From NCBI RefSeq assembly GCF_040939125.1, contig NZ_CP162495.1, forward strand, positions 3,410,001 through 3,474,000: 64,000 bases of DNA, given 5' to 3'. The stretch comes from Clostridium sp. BJN0013 (GTDB taxonomy: Bacteria > Bacillota > Clostridia > Clostridiales > Clostridiaceae). This document shows positions 52,887 to 62,398 of the stretch, in pieces. The stretch's first letter is position 1. Each line of letters starts with the position of its first letter. The position numbers and the translations under genes are program-made. The notes beneath the pieces are model-generated. The model saw only the letters and a program-made list of their open reading frames with translations. It did no database searches and was not told the DNA's origin.

Positions 52887-53541
52887 ATCTATTAAGTTTT
52901 TTATATATTATATCTCCAATAGTTTGAAGCAGTTGGACAATTATTACAAGTATTATTACTGTATATACCATTATGTCAGTCTGGAATCTGTAGTATCCGT
53001 AATTTACCGCTACATTTCCAAGTCCACCTCCCCCTACTGTACCTGCCATAGCAGAATATCCTACTACACTTATAACTGTAAGTGTTATTCCAAGTACTAT
53101 AGATGGAAGAGCTTCTTTTAGCATAACTTTAAATATTATCTGAGTATTACTTGCCCCAAAAGATTTAGATGCCTCTATTACTCCAGGATCCACTTCTTTA
53201 AAAGAGGATTCAATTACCCTTGCTGCAAAAGGTGCTGCAGCTATAGTAAGTGGAACTATCGCTGCTGTAGTACCTATAGCTTTTCCCACTATAAACTTTG
53301 TAAAAGGAAAGATGGCTATCATAAGTATTATAAATGGAAAGGATCTAAGCAAATTTACCACTACATCTAAAACTTTATAAACTGCTTTATTAGGTCTAAG
53401 CCCCCCTGGCTGCGTTATTATTAATAAAACTGCAGGTATAAACCCTATAATTACGGCAAATACTGTAGAAACTATTACCATATAAAATGTTTCTCCTACA
53501 GCAGGAAATAGTACCTGCTTAAATATTTCACTAAAACTCAT
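52885..53541 (-). CDS. metI: Methionine ABC transporter permease MetI
   Basis: 218 residues with five predicted helices. FSEIFKQVLFPAVGETFYMV and NLLRSFPFIILMIAIFPFTK are characteristic. The cytoplasmic EAA loop is VDPGVIEASKSFGASNTQII, and YSAMAGTVGGGGLGNVAVNY is the MetI signature. It starts one base after metN. The methionine-binding lipoprotein MetQ is not in the window. Confidence 0.95.
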   Translation of the reverse strand: MSFSEIFKQVLFPAVGETFYMVIVSTVFAVIIGFIPAVLLIITQPGGLRPNKAVYKVLDVVVNLLRSFPFIILMIAIFPFTKFIVGKAIGTTAAIVPLTIAAAPFAARVIESSFKEVDPGVIEASKSFGASNTQIIFKVMLKEALPSIVLGITLTVISVVGYSAMAGTVGGGGLGNVAVNYGYYRFQTDIMVYTVIILVIIVQLLQTIGDIIYKKLNR

Positions 53542-53542
53542 A

Positions 53543-54499
53543 CTATTCCACCTCCCATGTTACATTTTTTGAAGAAAGATAATTACATATTTGTTCCTTA
53601 TCTTCTTGGTTTATATTTATCACTAGGCTTCCCAGTACATTATCTCGAAATCTCTCAAGTTTTCCCCATACTATGGAAAATTTTATATTTAAATCTATAG
53701 CCATAGAAGTTATTAAATTATCCTGACTTATTTCCTTTGGGAAAAATATTCTTATGTTCATTCCTTTTTCCGGCAATAAATTTTCACTTCCCAACAATTT
53801 TTTCAAATATTCGCCTGGCCTTAGGAATACTTCTTCCACATCTCCTTCTACCTTTATCTCCCCGCTGTCAATAATTGCCACCTTGTTACATATTTCTTTT
53901 ATCACTTCCATTTGATGTGTTACTACTACTATGGTTAGTTCAAATTCCTTATTTATTTTCTTTAAGAGTTCAAGTATAGATTTGGTAGTATTAGGATCTA
54001 AGGCTGAAGTAGCTTCATCGCAGAGTAATATACTGGGATTTAAAGCAAGTGCTCTTGCAATAGCCACTCTTTGTTTTTGCCCTCCACTTAATTGCCTTGG
54101 CATGCTCTCGGCCTTATCCTCAAGTGCTACTAATTTTAATAATTCCCCTACTCTAGCTTTTATTTTCTTTTTATCATATCCCCATACCTCCAGAGGAAGT
54201 GATATATTATCATATACACTTTTCCTATTTAGTAAATTGAAATTTTGAAATATCATACCTAAATTTTTCCTAAAAACTCTTATTTCTTTTCCTTTTAAAT
54301 CTTTTACCTCTTTGTCCATTATCTTTATACTTCCAGTATCATAGGTTTCAAGGCCATTTAAACATCTGAGCAGTGTAGATTTCCCCGCTCCGCTCTGTCC
54401 TACTATTCCAAATATTTCACCTTTTTTTATATTAAGGTTTATATTTTTAATTACAACTTTATTATCAAAACTCTTACCAACATTATTAATATTTATCAA
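53543..54499 (-). CDS. metN: Methionine ABC transporter ATP-binding protein MetN
   Basis: 318 residues. Walker A VGQSGAGKSTLLRCLNGLE, signature LSGGQKQRVAIARAL and Walker B ILLCDEATSALDP are complete. A C-terminal NIL domain (about 250-318) that senses methionine is present. The start is TTG behind GGAGGGAAGGTGA. It is preceded by a SAM-I riboswitch, with a dispersed repeat copy inserted between them. Confidence 0.95.
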   Translation of the reverse strand: MININNVGKSFDNKVVIKNINLNIKKGEIFGIVGQSGAGKSTLLRCLNGLETYDTGSIKIMDKEVKDLKGKEIRVFRKNLGMIFQNFNLLNRKSVYDNISLPLEVWGYDKKKIKARVGELLKLVALEDKAESMPRQLSGGQKQRVAIARALALNPSILLCDEATSALDPNTTKSILELLKKINKEFELTIVVVTHQMEVIKEICNKVAIIDSGEIKVEGDVEEVFLRPGEYLKKLLGSENLLPEKGMNIRIFFPKEISQDNLITSMAIDLNIKFSIVWGKLERFRDNVLGSLVININQEDKEQICNYLSSKNVTWEVE

Positions 54500-54522
54500 T
54501 AATATTCACCTTCCCTCCATAA

Positions 54523-54675
54523 ATCAAGTAATTCAGAGGTTCAATTGGAGTTTGCTATAGAAAAATGCTTTTCTCCATCTGAACCTTAGAATAACTTATC
54601 CAGACGCATAGCAGTACTTATCTCCCACTTTGAAAAGGATGGGAGTATTAGCTAATTCCAGCGTTGGGATAAAAT
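54523..54675 (+). repeat. Dispersed structured repeat, copy 7, in the metN leader
   Basis: It begins ATCAAGTAATTCAGAGGTTC and ends GTTGGGATAAAAT. The 5' hairpin pairs GGTTCAATTGGAG with CTCCATCTGAACC. Inside the 3' domain CTCCCA/TGGGAG is a perfect stem and ACGC/GCGT extends the TTATCC/GGATAA closing stem. It lies antisense in the metN leader, two bases from the metN ribosome site. Confidence 0.87.
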
Positions 54676-54687
54676 TATACAGCACTA

Positions 54688-54713
54688 AAAAATCTGAGGA
54701 AAACCTCAGATTT
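54688..54713 (-). terminator. Regulated terminator of the SAM-I riboswitch
   Basis: On the minus strand AAATCTGAGG and CCTCAGATTT form a perfect ten-base stem followed by TTTTAG. It is 17 bases after the aptamer. Confidence 0.9.
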
Positions 54714-54728
54714 AACATCCATAACATT

Positions 54729-54828
54729 TCTCTCATCTTTCAGCCTTCGCTGCAGGACTTGGCACCATTATACAACGTATTGGTTGCCGGGCTTCAATGG
54801 GCCTGTTCCCTCCACCTCTCTTGATAAG
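54729..54828 (-). promoter_or_regulatory. SAM-I (S-box) riboswitch controlling metNI
   Basis: Minus strand: CTTATCAAGAGAGGTGGAGG, GAACAGGCCC...GAAGCCCGGCAACC, GGTGCCAAGTCCTGCAG and GCGAAGGCTGAAAGATGAGAG. All S-box conserved blocks are present. SAM binding is expected to favour the terminator at 54688 and reduce methionine uptake. Confidence 0.97.
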
Positions 54829-54931
54829 TTCAAGATTCATATTCAATTTACGGATTTAATTATATCAATTTAATCCCATAATGTCAATGGTTACATTGTA
54901 CATATCCCAGCTAAAAGATGACGGAGGAATT

Positions 54932-56752
54932 TCACAGCTTCAACTTAAATTGCAATGATTGTTTCATCATTTCGAGTCCTTCCACATCAATTTTATCATA
55001 TATTTTTATAGTTCTTAAAAATTCATCATAAGCCAGATTCATATATCCATTTTTATAATACAATTTTGCAAGATACAAAAGTACATTGTCATCTTCAATT
55101 AAATTTAACAGCTGAAGTCCTTTCTCAAATTCATCAAAATAATTTATTTTTAATAATATAGCCAACAAATTAAATATAGCTTCTGAAAATTCTGTGGAAG
55201 ATTCTTTATCTTCAGCCAGAGGTGTACACTTCTTTTCTTCAAGTAAATCCTCAAATTTCATATATACTAAATACTTTCTATCGTTATGAATACCTTTGGA
55301 ATTATCAACTAATAGATTTTTAGTTGAAATATTATTTCCAAATGTAATGCAAAGCATACTATAATAAAAAGCTTTATCGATAAAATCATATTCTGTAATC
55401 TTCTGAAATGATTCATAAGCCTCATTAAACTTTTTCTGATAAAATAAACAAACTCCTTTATAATAGTATATTTTAGATGTATAATAATTATCTTTACACA
55501 CTTTCTCCGCTTTTTCAGCATAATCATAGGATATACCAAATCTATTTTGGCTGTAAAATACATCCGATAAAAACAAATACACCTCTTCATCTGTATTTAC
55601 GTCAAGATAGCTGTCAAGCTTGGATTTCATTTCACCTATAGAAAATTTTTTAATGCCCATTATTTGGGGAAATTTAGAAAATGCTTTAATATATTTAGGA
55701 TTTACTTTTAATGTTTTATCACAATAATATAAAGCCTTATCATAATCTCTAAGATCAAAGTATACATTGCATAGTGTATAATAAGTTCTATAAGATCCTA
55801 CTCCAATTAATTCTCTTATTTCGATTGGAGATTCACCCATTTCAATACATTTATTAAGTGAGTTTATGGCTTCTAAATATTTGCCCTGACCTACTAAAGT
55901 ATTTCCTCTCATAAATTCTAATTCCGTAAAATTAGGGTAATATTCTAATCCTTTATTAATAAATTTATACTCTTCTTCAAAATTTCTCAATATTTGATTG
56001 CAAGATACCAGTCTTAATATAAGCTTAGAACTGAACCCCTCCTGAGGGACGAAATTTTCATAACTTCTCATATAATACTTTAATGCCTTTTCATACTGTG
56101 CCATAGCATAGTATTCATTTCCCATATTAAATAACATAAAAGAGCTATCAGGTTTTTTATCCAGTTCTTTTTGTATTAAATCCATATTCCTATTTCTCTT
56201 GTTTTTAGCATCTATAACTTCATTTAAATATCCATAATGATAAAATCTTACATTTCCAATTTTTACTGCCTGTGGATTATTCATATGCTTTGGTGAAGGT
56301 ATTATCTGTTCATGTATATTACCTACAAATTTATATCCCTCTTTATTTCTTATAAGTCTTATATTTAAATTCATGGTAACATCATTATGGATAGGCCTTT
56401 TTCCAGAATAACTCAAGGTCTGTAGAAAGTATACATTGGTGTTATTATCTTCATTATTAATTAGTCCAAGTAGTTTGTCCGTATCTTCTTTTTCGAACTC
56501 ATCATCTGCATCCATTATAAGAATCCATTTCTTGGTGGCTTTCTCCAGAGAACAATTTCTAGCATTGCTAAAGCTTCCATCCCATTTATAATAAAAAATT
56601 CTGGCACCATATTTTTTTGCAATTTGCACTGTAGAATCTGTAGAGCCTGTATCTACAATTATAATTTCATCTACAAAATGTTTCACACTTTCAAGACATC
56701 TATCCAGTACATTTTCTTCGTTTTTAACTATCATGCATAAACTTAAGGACAC
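54932..56752 (-). CDS. Family 2 glycosyltransferase with TPR repeats (SunS-like)
   Basis: 606 residues. The N-terminal GT-A domain begins SLCMIVKNEENVLDRCLESV, with DEIIIVDTGSTDST and the DxD-like metal site in WILIMDADDEFEKED. The rest (about 200-600) is a TPR array, for example YEKALKYYMRSYENF and YDKALYYCDKTLKVNPKYI. SunS-type enzymes glycosylate peptides or proteins in the cytoplasm. GTG start behind AGGAGG. It is followed upstream in the operon by two repeat/coat-like proteins, likely substrates. Confidence 0.88.
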   Translation of the reverse strand: MSLSLCMIVKNEENVLDRCLESVKHFVDEIIIVDTGSTDSTVQIAKKYGARIFYYKWDGSFSNARNCSLEKATKKWILIMDADDEFEKEDTDKLLGLINNEDNNTNVYFLQTLSYSGKRPIHNDVTMNLNIRLIRNKEGYKFVGNIHEQIIPSPKHMNNPQAVKIGNVRFYHYGYLNEVIDAKNKRNRNMDLIQKELDKKPDSSFMLFNMGNEYYAMAQYEKALKYYMRSYENFVPQEGFSSKLILRLVSCNQILRNFEEEYKFINKGLEYYPNFTELEFMRGNTLVGQGKYLEAINSLNKCIEMGESPIEIRELIGVGSYRTYYTLCNVYFDLRDYDKALYYCDKTLKVNPKYIKAFSKFPQIMGIKKFSIGEMKSKLDSYLDVNTDEEVYLFLSDVFYSQNRFGISYDYAEKAEKVCKDNYYTSKIYYYKGVCLFYQKKFNEAYESFQKITEYDFIDKAFYYSMLCITFGNNISTKNLLVDNSKGIHNDRKYLVYMKFEDLLEEKKCTPLAEDKESSTEFSEAIFNLLAILLKINYFDEFEKGLQLLNLIEDDNVLLYLAKLYYKNGYMNLAYDEFLRTIKIYDKIDVEGLEMMKQSLQFKLKL

Positions 56753-56778
56753 ATCATAACCTCCTAACAGTACTAATT

Positions 56779-56804
56779 ATGATGCTGTCAAAAACAGCAT
56801 CATA
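56779..56804 (-). other. Intercistronic hairpin
   Basis: TTATGATGCTGT and ACAGCATCATAA form a 12-base stem with a five-base loop between the repeat-protein stop and the glycosyltransferase start. There is no T-run, so it may stabilise or reduce the distal mRNA. Confidence 0.5.
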
Positions 56805-56808
56805 AATA

Positions 56809-57534
56809 CTAAACACTTGCATTATAATATGCTTCAAAATTAGCGGTATTGTCTCCCGTATCATAATACAGTCTTGTATATTGCATATAATACTCCGTAA
56901 CTAAAACTGTAGCAGTGCTTGTACCTAAAGTAACAAATCCTGCACCATCATTAATAAAATACTCTGAACTACTAGTTGGAGAAATTTGAAGTGCCACTGT
57001 AATGGTATTTGTATTGTCATTATTTCTAATATAATATGAATACATCTTTTGTTGTGAAGTATCCTCCTGTAGTACTGAGCCTTCACCTATACCTGTATTT
57101 ACGATAATATTATCTGTAGTAAACAAAACTCCACTAGTTATTGAACTTATGTTTCCAGCTACTGTCACCGTATTTCCTATATCTACTGTACCTGCTACTG
57201 TCACCGTATTTCCTATATCTACTGTTCCTGTTACTGTCACTGTATTTCCTACATCCACCGTCCCTGCTACTGTCACTGTATTTCCTACATCCACCGTCCC
57301 TGCTACTGTCACTGTATTTCCTACATCCACCGTCCCTGCTACTGTCACTGTATTCCCTATATCCACCGTTCCTGTTACTGTCACTGTATTCCCTACATCC
57401 ACTATCCCTGTCATCATTAAGTTTCCTGAATTATCCATTTGTAGTGCTTCAATCTGGTTTGTGCTGATATTATATGCATACATTTGAGTTTTCAATTGCT
57501 CTGTCACTCTATTAAATACTAAATTATTGGGCAT
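56809..57534 (-). CDS. Repeat protein with DUF6385-like C-terminus
   Basis: About 241 residues. Seven copies of a 12-residue repeat, V-D-[VI]-G-N-T-V-T-V-[AT]-G-T, fill about residues 45-130. The C-terminal 100 residues end with YYMQYTRLYYDTGDNTANFE, a DUF6385-like pattern. The repeats contain four Thr per unit and no Cys, good O-glycosylation sites for the neighbouring glycosyltransferase (inference). The ATG at 57534 follows GGAG. It may be exported or a spore surface protein; no signal peptide is present. Confidence 0.72.
   Translation of the reverse strand: MPNNLVFNRVTEQLKTQMYAYNISTNQIEALQMDNSGNLMMTGIVDVGNTVTVTGTVDIGNTVTVAGTVDVGNTVTVAGTVDVGNTVTVAGTVDVGNTVTVTGTVDIGNTVTVAGTVDIGNTVTVAGNISSITSGVLFTTDNIIVNTGIGEGSVLQEDTSQQKMYSYYIRNNDNTNTITVALQISPTSSSEYFINDGAGFVTLGTSTATVLVTEYYMQYTRLYYDTGDNTANFEAYYNASV
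57150..57415 (-). repeat. In-frame 36-bp tandem repeat
   Basis: About seven units of 36 bp (ATTTCCTACATCCACCG... on the plus strand), each encoding the 12-residue repeat of the protein at 56809-57534. Several central units are identical, so recent expansion or contraction is likely. Confidence 0.9.
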
Positions 57535-57637
57535 AACCTTCATCTCCATTTTACTATTAGAATATATTTAAAATGTTCTAAACCTAATAATTATAGTATT
57601 CCTTATTTTAGTAATTGTGATTTTATATTAAGTATAT

Positions 57638-58483
57638 TTACTTATACACCTGATATATAAATCTTAGTTTCACACAACCATACTTTGAACAATTGAATCT
57701 TACCCTATAATATTTTGCATAATATTTGGCTATGAGAACCTCAGACTTATTAACATTGACTTCTATTTTCACATCTTCAATCCAATTACACAAGTCGGAA
57801 CTTACCTCAACAGCAGCTTCAATATCATTATTTCCAACATTATCAACAAAAAATGTTCCCTGAATAATACGTTCCACATTTATTGGAGGAGAATATTTTA
57901 CACTGTAGAATTCTAAATCCCAACATTTTTCTATTACATCTAAAATTCCCTGAAAATTATTATGACTTAATTGTGATATGTGAATTTCCAATTTAGGAAT
58001 AAATTCATAATCGTAAATAAAGTTAGAAATAAAACTTCCCATAACTTTCTTTTTCTCACCAGATTTTATAATTATCCCTTTATTTTTCACATAATCCCTA
58101 TTCCATTCATAGAATAACGAAGTTATATCTATGCGGAGTAACCCTTTAAATTTTCTATTTACCTCAAATCTAACTTGTCTGTTATAATATTTAGGCTGAT
58201 TTTTGAATGTAGTATATTCATTAAACTCTTCTTCAAGAGGCTGTATATAAAAAGTCTCTCTAGAATGTACTGCATCAATTCCACTTAAATATATACATAG
58301 GTAAACAAAATTTACAATTAGATTTTTAGGTATATCATCTATATTAAAATACATATAACTTCTATAAATATTTTCTCCATCAAAGCCAACCTTTAAAATA
58401 TTATCTTTTATATTATTTTGGGGTTGAAAATCTGTTATAGTAAGACTTTTCATACATATACTCTGTATTTTTTCATGCTCCAT
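57638..58483 (-). CDS. DNRLRE-domain/DUF6385-like protein
   Basis: About 281 residues. The first half (residues about 10-160) resembles a DNRLRE beta-sandwich domain: YRSYMYFNIDDIPKNLIVNF, TFYIQPLEEEFNEYTTFKNQ and RIDITSLFYEWNRDYVKNKG. The C-terminal part (AKYYAKYYRVRFNCSKYG) resembles the DUF6385-like end of the adjacent repeat protein. The ATG at 58483 follows GGGGAGGTG. No signal peptide is evident. Probably a surface or spore structural protein; the domain call rests on pattern and not on a search. Confidence 0.68.
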   Translation of the reverse strand: MEHEKIQSICMKSLTITDFQPQNNIKDNILKVGFDGENIYRSYMYFNIDDIPKNLIVNFVYLCIYLSGIDAVHSRETFYIQPLEEEFNEYTTFKNQPKYYNRQVRFEVNRKFKGLLRIDITSLFYEWNRDYVKNKGIIIKSGEKKKVMGSFISNFIYDYEFIPKLEIHISQLSHNNFQGILDVIEKCWDLEFYSVKYSPPINVERIIQGTFFVDNVGNNDIEAAVEVSSDLCNWIEDVKIEVNVNKSEVLIAKYYAKYYRVRFNCSKYGCVKLRFIYQVYK

Positions 58484-58556
58484 ATTTAATTTCACCTCCC
58501 CTATACTATATTAGAATATGTATGAAATGAAAAAATTCTTTTATAAATATAAATTT

Positions 58557-59408
58557 TTATATTTTATCCTTATAACATATTCCAACTGTTCCTGGACCGG
58601 AATATACCCCAACTATAGGACTTATTTGACCTATCATATGTATATCTTCCACATTAGGCAATTGTGAAACCATATCATAAATTCTATCTGCATCTTCTCT
58701 GGCATTACCATGTACTATATATACCTCACATGGACTTTTATCCGAAAAATATTTACCCATATCTACCATTCTATTTAAAGAACGTTTTCTTCCCCTAACC
58801 TTGTCATAAGTACAGCAAACACCATAATTATCATCAAAATAAACAATAGGCTTTATATCTAACATTTCTCCAATAGTACCAGATATTTTTCCTATACGAC
58901 CACCCTTTCTAGCATATTCCAAAGTACCAAAAACAAAAAAGAAATGCATTTTACTTTTTATTTTTGGTATATTATCTACAATTTGCTGAAAATTTTTCCC
59001 TTGTTCAATGAGTTTGCCACACTCTTTTAAAATAATTCCTTCCCCTACAGATGTTGATTTTGAATCATATATATGCGTGATCAAATTTTTATGTTTTTCG
59101 CTTACTATTTTCAAAGCATTATATGTACCTGAAAGTCCACTTGAAATAACTATGGCAATTACGTGAGTATAATTTTCTTCCTCAAGCTTTTTATAAATTC
59201 TTTCCATATCCTCCATTGATGGCAAAGAAGATTTAGGAATTTCAACTTTCATATTATCGTATACTTCCTTTGGAGTAATTTCAATTTTATCTATATATTC
59301 TCTATCTTTATATATAATTCTAAAGGACAGAATATTTATATTATATTTAGTTATAGTTTCTTCATCTATATCACAGGCTGAATCCGTCAATAATGCAATT
59401 TTTTCCAT
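58557..59408 (-). CDS. DegV family fatty-acid-binding protein
   Basis: 283 residues. The N-terminus is IALLTDSACDIDEETITKYN, with IPKSSLPSMEDMERIYKKLE, VIAIVISSGLSGTYNAL and SKSTSVGEGIILKECGKLI of DegV. The C-terminus YSGPGTVGICYKDKI is conserved. DegV/FakB-type proteins bind a fatty acid for the FakA kinase. Good GGAGG site. Monocistronic, upstream of the repeat-protein genes. Confidence 0.94.
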   Translation of the reverse strand: MEKIALLTDSACDIDEETITKYNINILSFRIIYKDREYIDKIEITPKEVYDNMKVEIPKSSLPSMEDMERIYKKLEEENYTHVIAIVISSGLSGTYNALKIVSEKHKNLITHIYDSKSTSVGEGIILKECGKLIEQGKNFQQIVDNIPKIKSKMHFFFVFGTLEYARKGGRIGKISGTIGEMLDIKPIVYFDDNYGVCCTYDKVRGRKRSLNRMVDMGKYFSDKSPCEVYIVHGNAREDADRIYDMVSQLPNVEDIHMIGQISPIVGVYSGPGTVGICYKDKI

Positions 59409-59579
59409 AAAAATGCCTCCATATATTTCTATTTATTTAGATTATAATATATCACAAAATATTATTAAAACTATATTAACAGAATTTTGTATTACTTTTT
59501 AAGCTTATTTTAAGCTTTGTTTATGAAAATATATTTAAATGGTAAAAATATAATTCTAGAAAAGGAGATTTAATAAAAT

Positions 59580-61217
59580 ATGATAAAAATATTTTTTAGA
59601 AAAAATCTACTTAAAATCGGTCTAATTCTTTTAATATTATTATCTGCATTTTTATGTATTTATAATATAAAAAATTACTCAACCAACACTAATACATACC
59701 ATGGCAGATTGGAACAATTCAATTCAAACAATGGACAGAGAATGCAAAGGGATAATAATCAAAAAACAAAAGCGGGAAACAATTCAAATACACCTGATCA
59801 GAAAGCTGGCAAAAACTTTTCATCAAATAATAACAGTGTACCCGGTAATAACACTCAAATTCCCGGAGGAGGAAATCAAAGAGGCGAACTCATGGCCTCA
59901 AATGACAAATATGCCCCACTACTCACTTTATATTTAATAATATTTTTTACACTATGTATTATAGCATTTTATTTTTTTGCCTATAAAAATTTAAAAATAC
60001 ATAGTAATAGTACAAAAATATTAATTTTTTCACTACTTTGCGTAGGCTTGTTTTTAAGAATTTCATTATCCACAGTTATGGAAGGATACGGTGGAGATAT
60101 AAGTTTGTTTAAAAGTTGGGCTTCCTCTGCTGCAAACAGTTTATCTCAGTTTTATGTAAATTCTAAATCAGCTGACTATCCTCCACTATATATTTATGTA
60201 CTATTTTTAATTGGTAAATTAGCAAAAATAAGTTCAATAACTCCTTACTATACATTACTTTTAAAATTGCCTTCTATAATAGCAGACATTGTAACAGCTT
60301 ATATAATATATAAATTGGCTAAAAAGTATTTTTCTTTAGAAATGGGTATTCTTTTAAGTGCTTTTTATATTTTTAGTCCAGCTATTTTTATAAATTCATC
60401 CCTTTGGGGACAGGTAGATTCTTTTTTCACTCTTTTTTTAGTTCTGTCTTTATTCTTTTTGTCAGAAGGGAAATTTGTTTTTTCATCTATACTTTTTACC
60501 TCTTTAGTACTTATGAAACCCCAGGGAATTATATTTTTTCCTGTACTCTTATTTGAACTTATAGCCAGGAAAAATTTAAAGACCCTTATTAAATGTGCAG
60601 CTTCATGTATTGTGACTTCTTTAGTTATTATACTCCCATTTTCCTTTAATCAAAATGCACTGTGGATTTTTAAATTATATAAAAATACCATATCAGAATA
60701 CCCTTACGCTTCTGTAAATGCTTTTAATTTTTTTAATTTACTTGGCGGAAATTATAAAGAAAGTTCCACTACATTTTTTATATTCAGTTATAAAATTTGG
60801 GGAATAATTGCAATTATAGCAATTGCAGCTTTTTCCTGGTATATTTATATTAAAAGTAAAAACAAAATATTTTCCTTTTCCTGTGCACTTGTTCAAATTT
60901 CAGGAGTTTTTACTTTTTCTACCGGAATGCATGAAAGATACTTATTTCCTGCTGCAGCACTATCCATCTTATCTTTTATATATTTAAAAGATAAAAGGCT
61001 GCTAATACTACTGGCAGGATACACCCTTACAATCTACAGTAATATTTATTCTATACTTTTTGGAGGCTTTGGAAATACTACTTCACATACTTTAGTAAGT
61101 GATGGAACTTGCATATTGAACATAATTCTATTTGCATATCTTGTAAAAATATTGCTTGATATAGTACTTAAGAAGAAAGAATTTAATCCTGAATCTTTTG
61201 ATATAAAATTCTATTAA
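59580..61217 (+). CDS. Gpi18-like integral membrane glycosyltransferase
   Basis: 545 residues. After a first helix (LKIGLILLILLSAFLCIYNI) comes an Asn/Gln/Gly-rich extracytoplasmic segment (about residues 40-105), then about ten membrane helices. The conserved loop ADYPPLYIYVLFLIGKLA and the aspartate in GGDISLFKSWASSAANSL fit GT39/Gpi18-type mannosyltransferases that use lipid-linked sugars. FSTGMHERYLFPAAALSIL is a further match. Acceptor unknown. AAGGAG site. It is monocistronic with a strong terminator. Confidence 0.82.
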   Translation: MIKIFFRKNLLKIGLILLILLSAFLCIYNIKNYSTNTNTYHGRLEQFNSNNGQRMQRDNNQKTKAGNNSNTPDQKAGKNFSSNNNSVPGNNTQIPGGGNQRGELMASNDKYAPLLTLYLIIFFTLCIIAFYFFAYKNLKIHSNSTKILIFSLLCVGLFLRISLSTVMEGYGGDISLFKSWASSAANSLSQFYVNSKSADYPPLYIYVLFLIGKLAKISSITPYYTLLLKLPSIIADIVTAYIIYKLAKKYFSLEMGILLSAFYIFSPAIFINSSLWGQVDSFFTLFLVLSLFFLSEGKFVFSSILFTSLVLMKPQGIIFFPVLLFELIARKNLKTLIKCAASCIVTSLVIILPFSFNQNALWIFKLYKNTISEYPYASVNAFNFFNLLGGNYKESSTTFFIFSYKIWGIIAIIAIAAFSWYIYIKSKNKIFSFSCALVQISGVFTFSTGMHERYLFPAAALSILSFIYLKDKRLLILLAGYTLTIYSNIYSILFGGFGNTTSHTLVSDGTCILNIILFAYLVKILLDIVLKKKEFNPESFDIKFY

Positions 61218-61221
61218 TCCA

Positions 61222-61264
61222 AAAGAGATGTTTCAGAACAAACTCTGGAACATCTCTTTTTTTA
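61222..61264. terminator. Bidirectional terminator after the membrane glycosyltransferase
   Basis: AAAGAGATGTT and AACATCTCTTT form a perfect 11-base stem followed by TTTT, between convergent genes. Confidence 0.92.
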
Positions 61265-61266
61265 CA

Positions 61267-62382
61267 TTAAAATAAGCTTTCTGGTGCTCTATACTCAAGT
61301 TTTAAACTATCTGCCACTGCTTTATAAGTCACAAACCCTTTATATACATTGAGACCTTTTAAAAGAGCCTTATCATCTTTCATTGCTTTCTCTGCTCCTT
61401 TGTTAGCTATATCCTCCAAATAAGGAAGAGTAGAACTAGTAAGTGCATAGGTAGATGTTCTCGATACAGCTCCAGGCATATTAGATACAGAATAATGAAT
61501 TACTCCATATTTTTCGTAGCATGGATTATCGTGAGTGGTAGCCCTATCTATAGTTTCCACAGATCCTCCCTGGTCAATAGCTACATCAACTATTACAGAT
61601 CCTTTTTTCATTGTTTTAACCATTTCCTCTTTAACAATTTTAGGTGCTTTTGAACCTATTACCAATACTGCCCCCACTAATAGATCTGCTTTCTTGACCA
61701 TCTCAGCCACATTAAATTCATTACAAACTAATGTAGACAATCTACCGTTAAATATGTCATCTACATAGGCTAATCTATCCTTATTTATATCAAGTATTGT
61801 AACCTTTGCACCAAGTCCTAGAGCCATTTTAGCAGCATTTGTTCCCACACCGCCTGCTCCAATAATTACAACTTCTCCAGGCAGTACTCCCGGAACTCCT
61901 CCAAGTAATATACCGGCTCCTCCATTATATTCTTGAAGCAGGTTTGCTCCTATCTGTATAGACATTTTTCCTGCTACCTCACTCATAGGAGTAAGTAATG
62001 GAAGACTTCCATTATCAAGCTGTACTGTCTCATAGGCTATAGATATAATTTTCTTTTTAATTAGTAATTCTGTAAGAGGTACATTGGCAGCAAGATGAAG
62101 ATAGGTGAATAAAATTTGATTTTCTCTAAAAAGTTCATATTCTTCTTCTATGGGTTCTTTTACTTTCACTATTATATCTGATTCTTTAAATATTTCTACA
62201 TTTGTATCTATTATTTTACCACCTACATCCTGGTACTCTCTATCCTCTATTCCACTTCCAATTCCAGCAGATTTCTCTATTAACACCTGGTGTCCGCCTT
62301 TTACTAAAGCATGTACTCCTGCTGGTGTTATAGCTACTCTGTTTTCATTATTTTTTAATTCTTTAGGCACTCCTATAATCAC
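61267..62382 (-). CDS. ald: Alanine dehydrogenase
   Basis: 371 residues. IGVPKELKNNENRVAITPAG and the ENQILFTYLHLAANVPLTE segment are diagnostic. The NAD-binding GAGGVGTNAAKMALGLGAKV and catalytic VDVAIDQGGSVETI segments are intact. It interconverts alanine and pyruvate with NAD. GTG start behind GGGGGAG. It begins 16 bases after the Lrp-type regulator, its probable controller. Confidence 0.96.
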   Translation of the reverse strand: MIIGVPKELKNNENRVAITPAGVHALVKGGHQVLIEKSAGIGSGIEDREYQDVGGKIIDTNVEIFKESDIIVKVKEPIEEEYELFRENQILFTYLHLAANVPLTELLIKKKIISIAYETVQLDNGSLPLLTPMSEVAGKMSIQIGANLLQEYNGGAGILLGGVPGVLPGEVVIIGAGGVGTNAAKMALGLGAKVTILDINKDRLAYVDDIFNGRLSTLVCNEFNVAEMVKKADLLVGAVLVIGSKAPKIVKEEMVKTMKKGSVIVDVAIDQGGSVETIDRATTHDNPCYEKYGVIHYSVSNMPGAVSRTSTYALTSSTLPYLEDIANKGAEKAMKDDKALLKGLNVYKGFVTYKAVADSLKLEYRAPESLF

Positions 62383-62398
62383 TATATACTCCCCCTAA

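Noticed and set aside
57150-57415. Tandem 36-bp units considered as a CRISPR array
   Set aside because: The units are contiguous with no unique spacers and encode an in-frame protein repeat; no cas genes are nearby.
57141-57487. Long plus-strand open frames opposite the 36-bp tandem repeats
   Set aside because: They are created by the in-frame repeat on the other strand, have low-complexity translations and no ribosome site.
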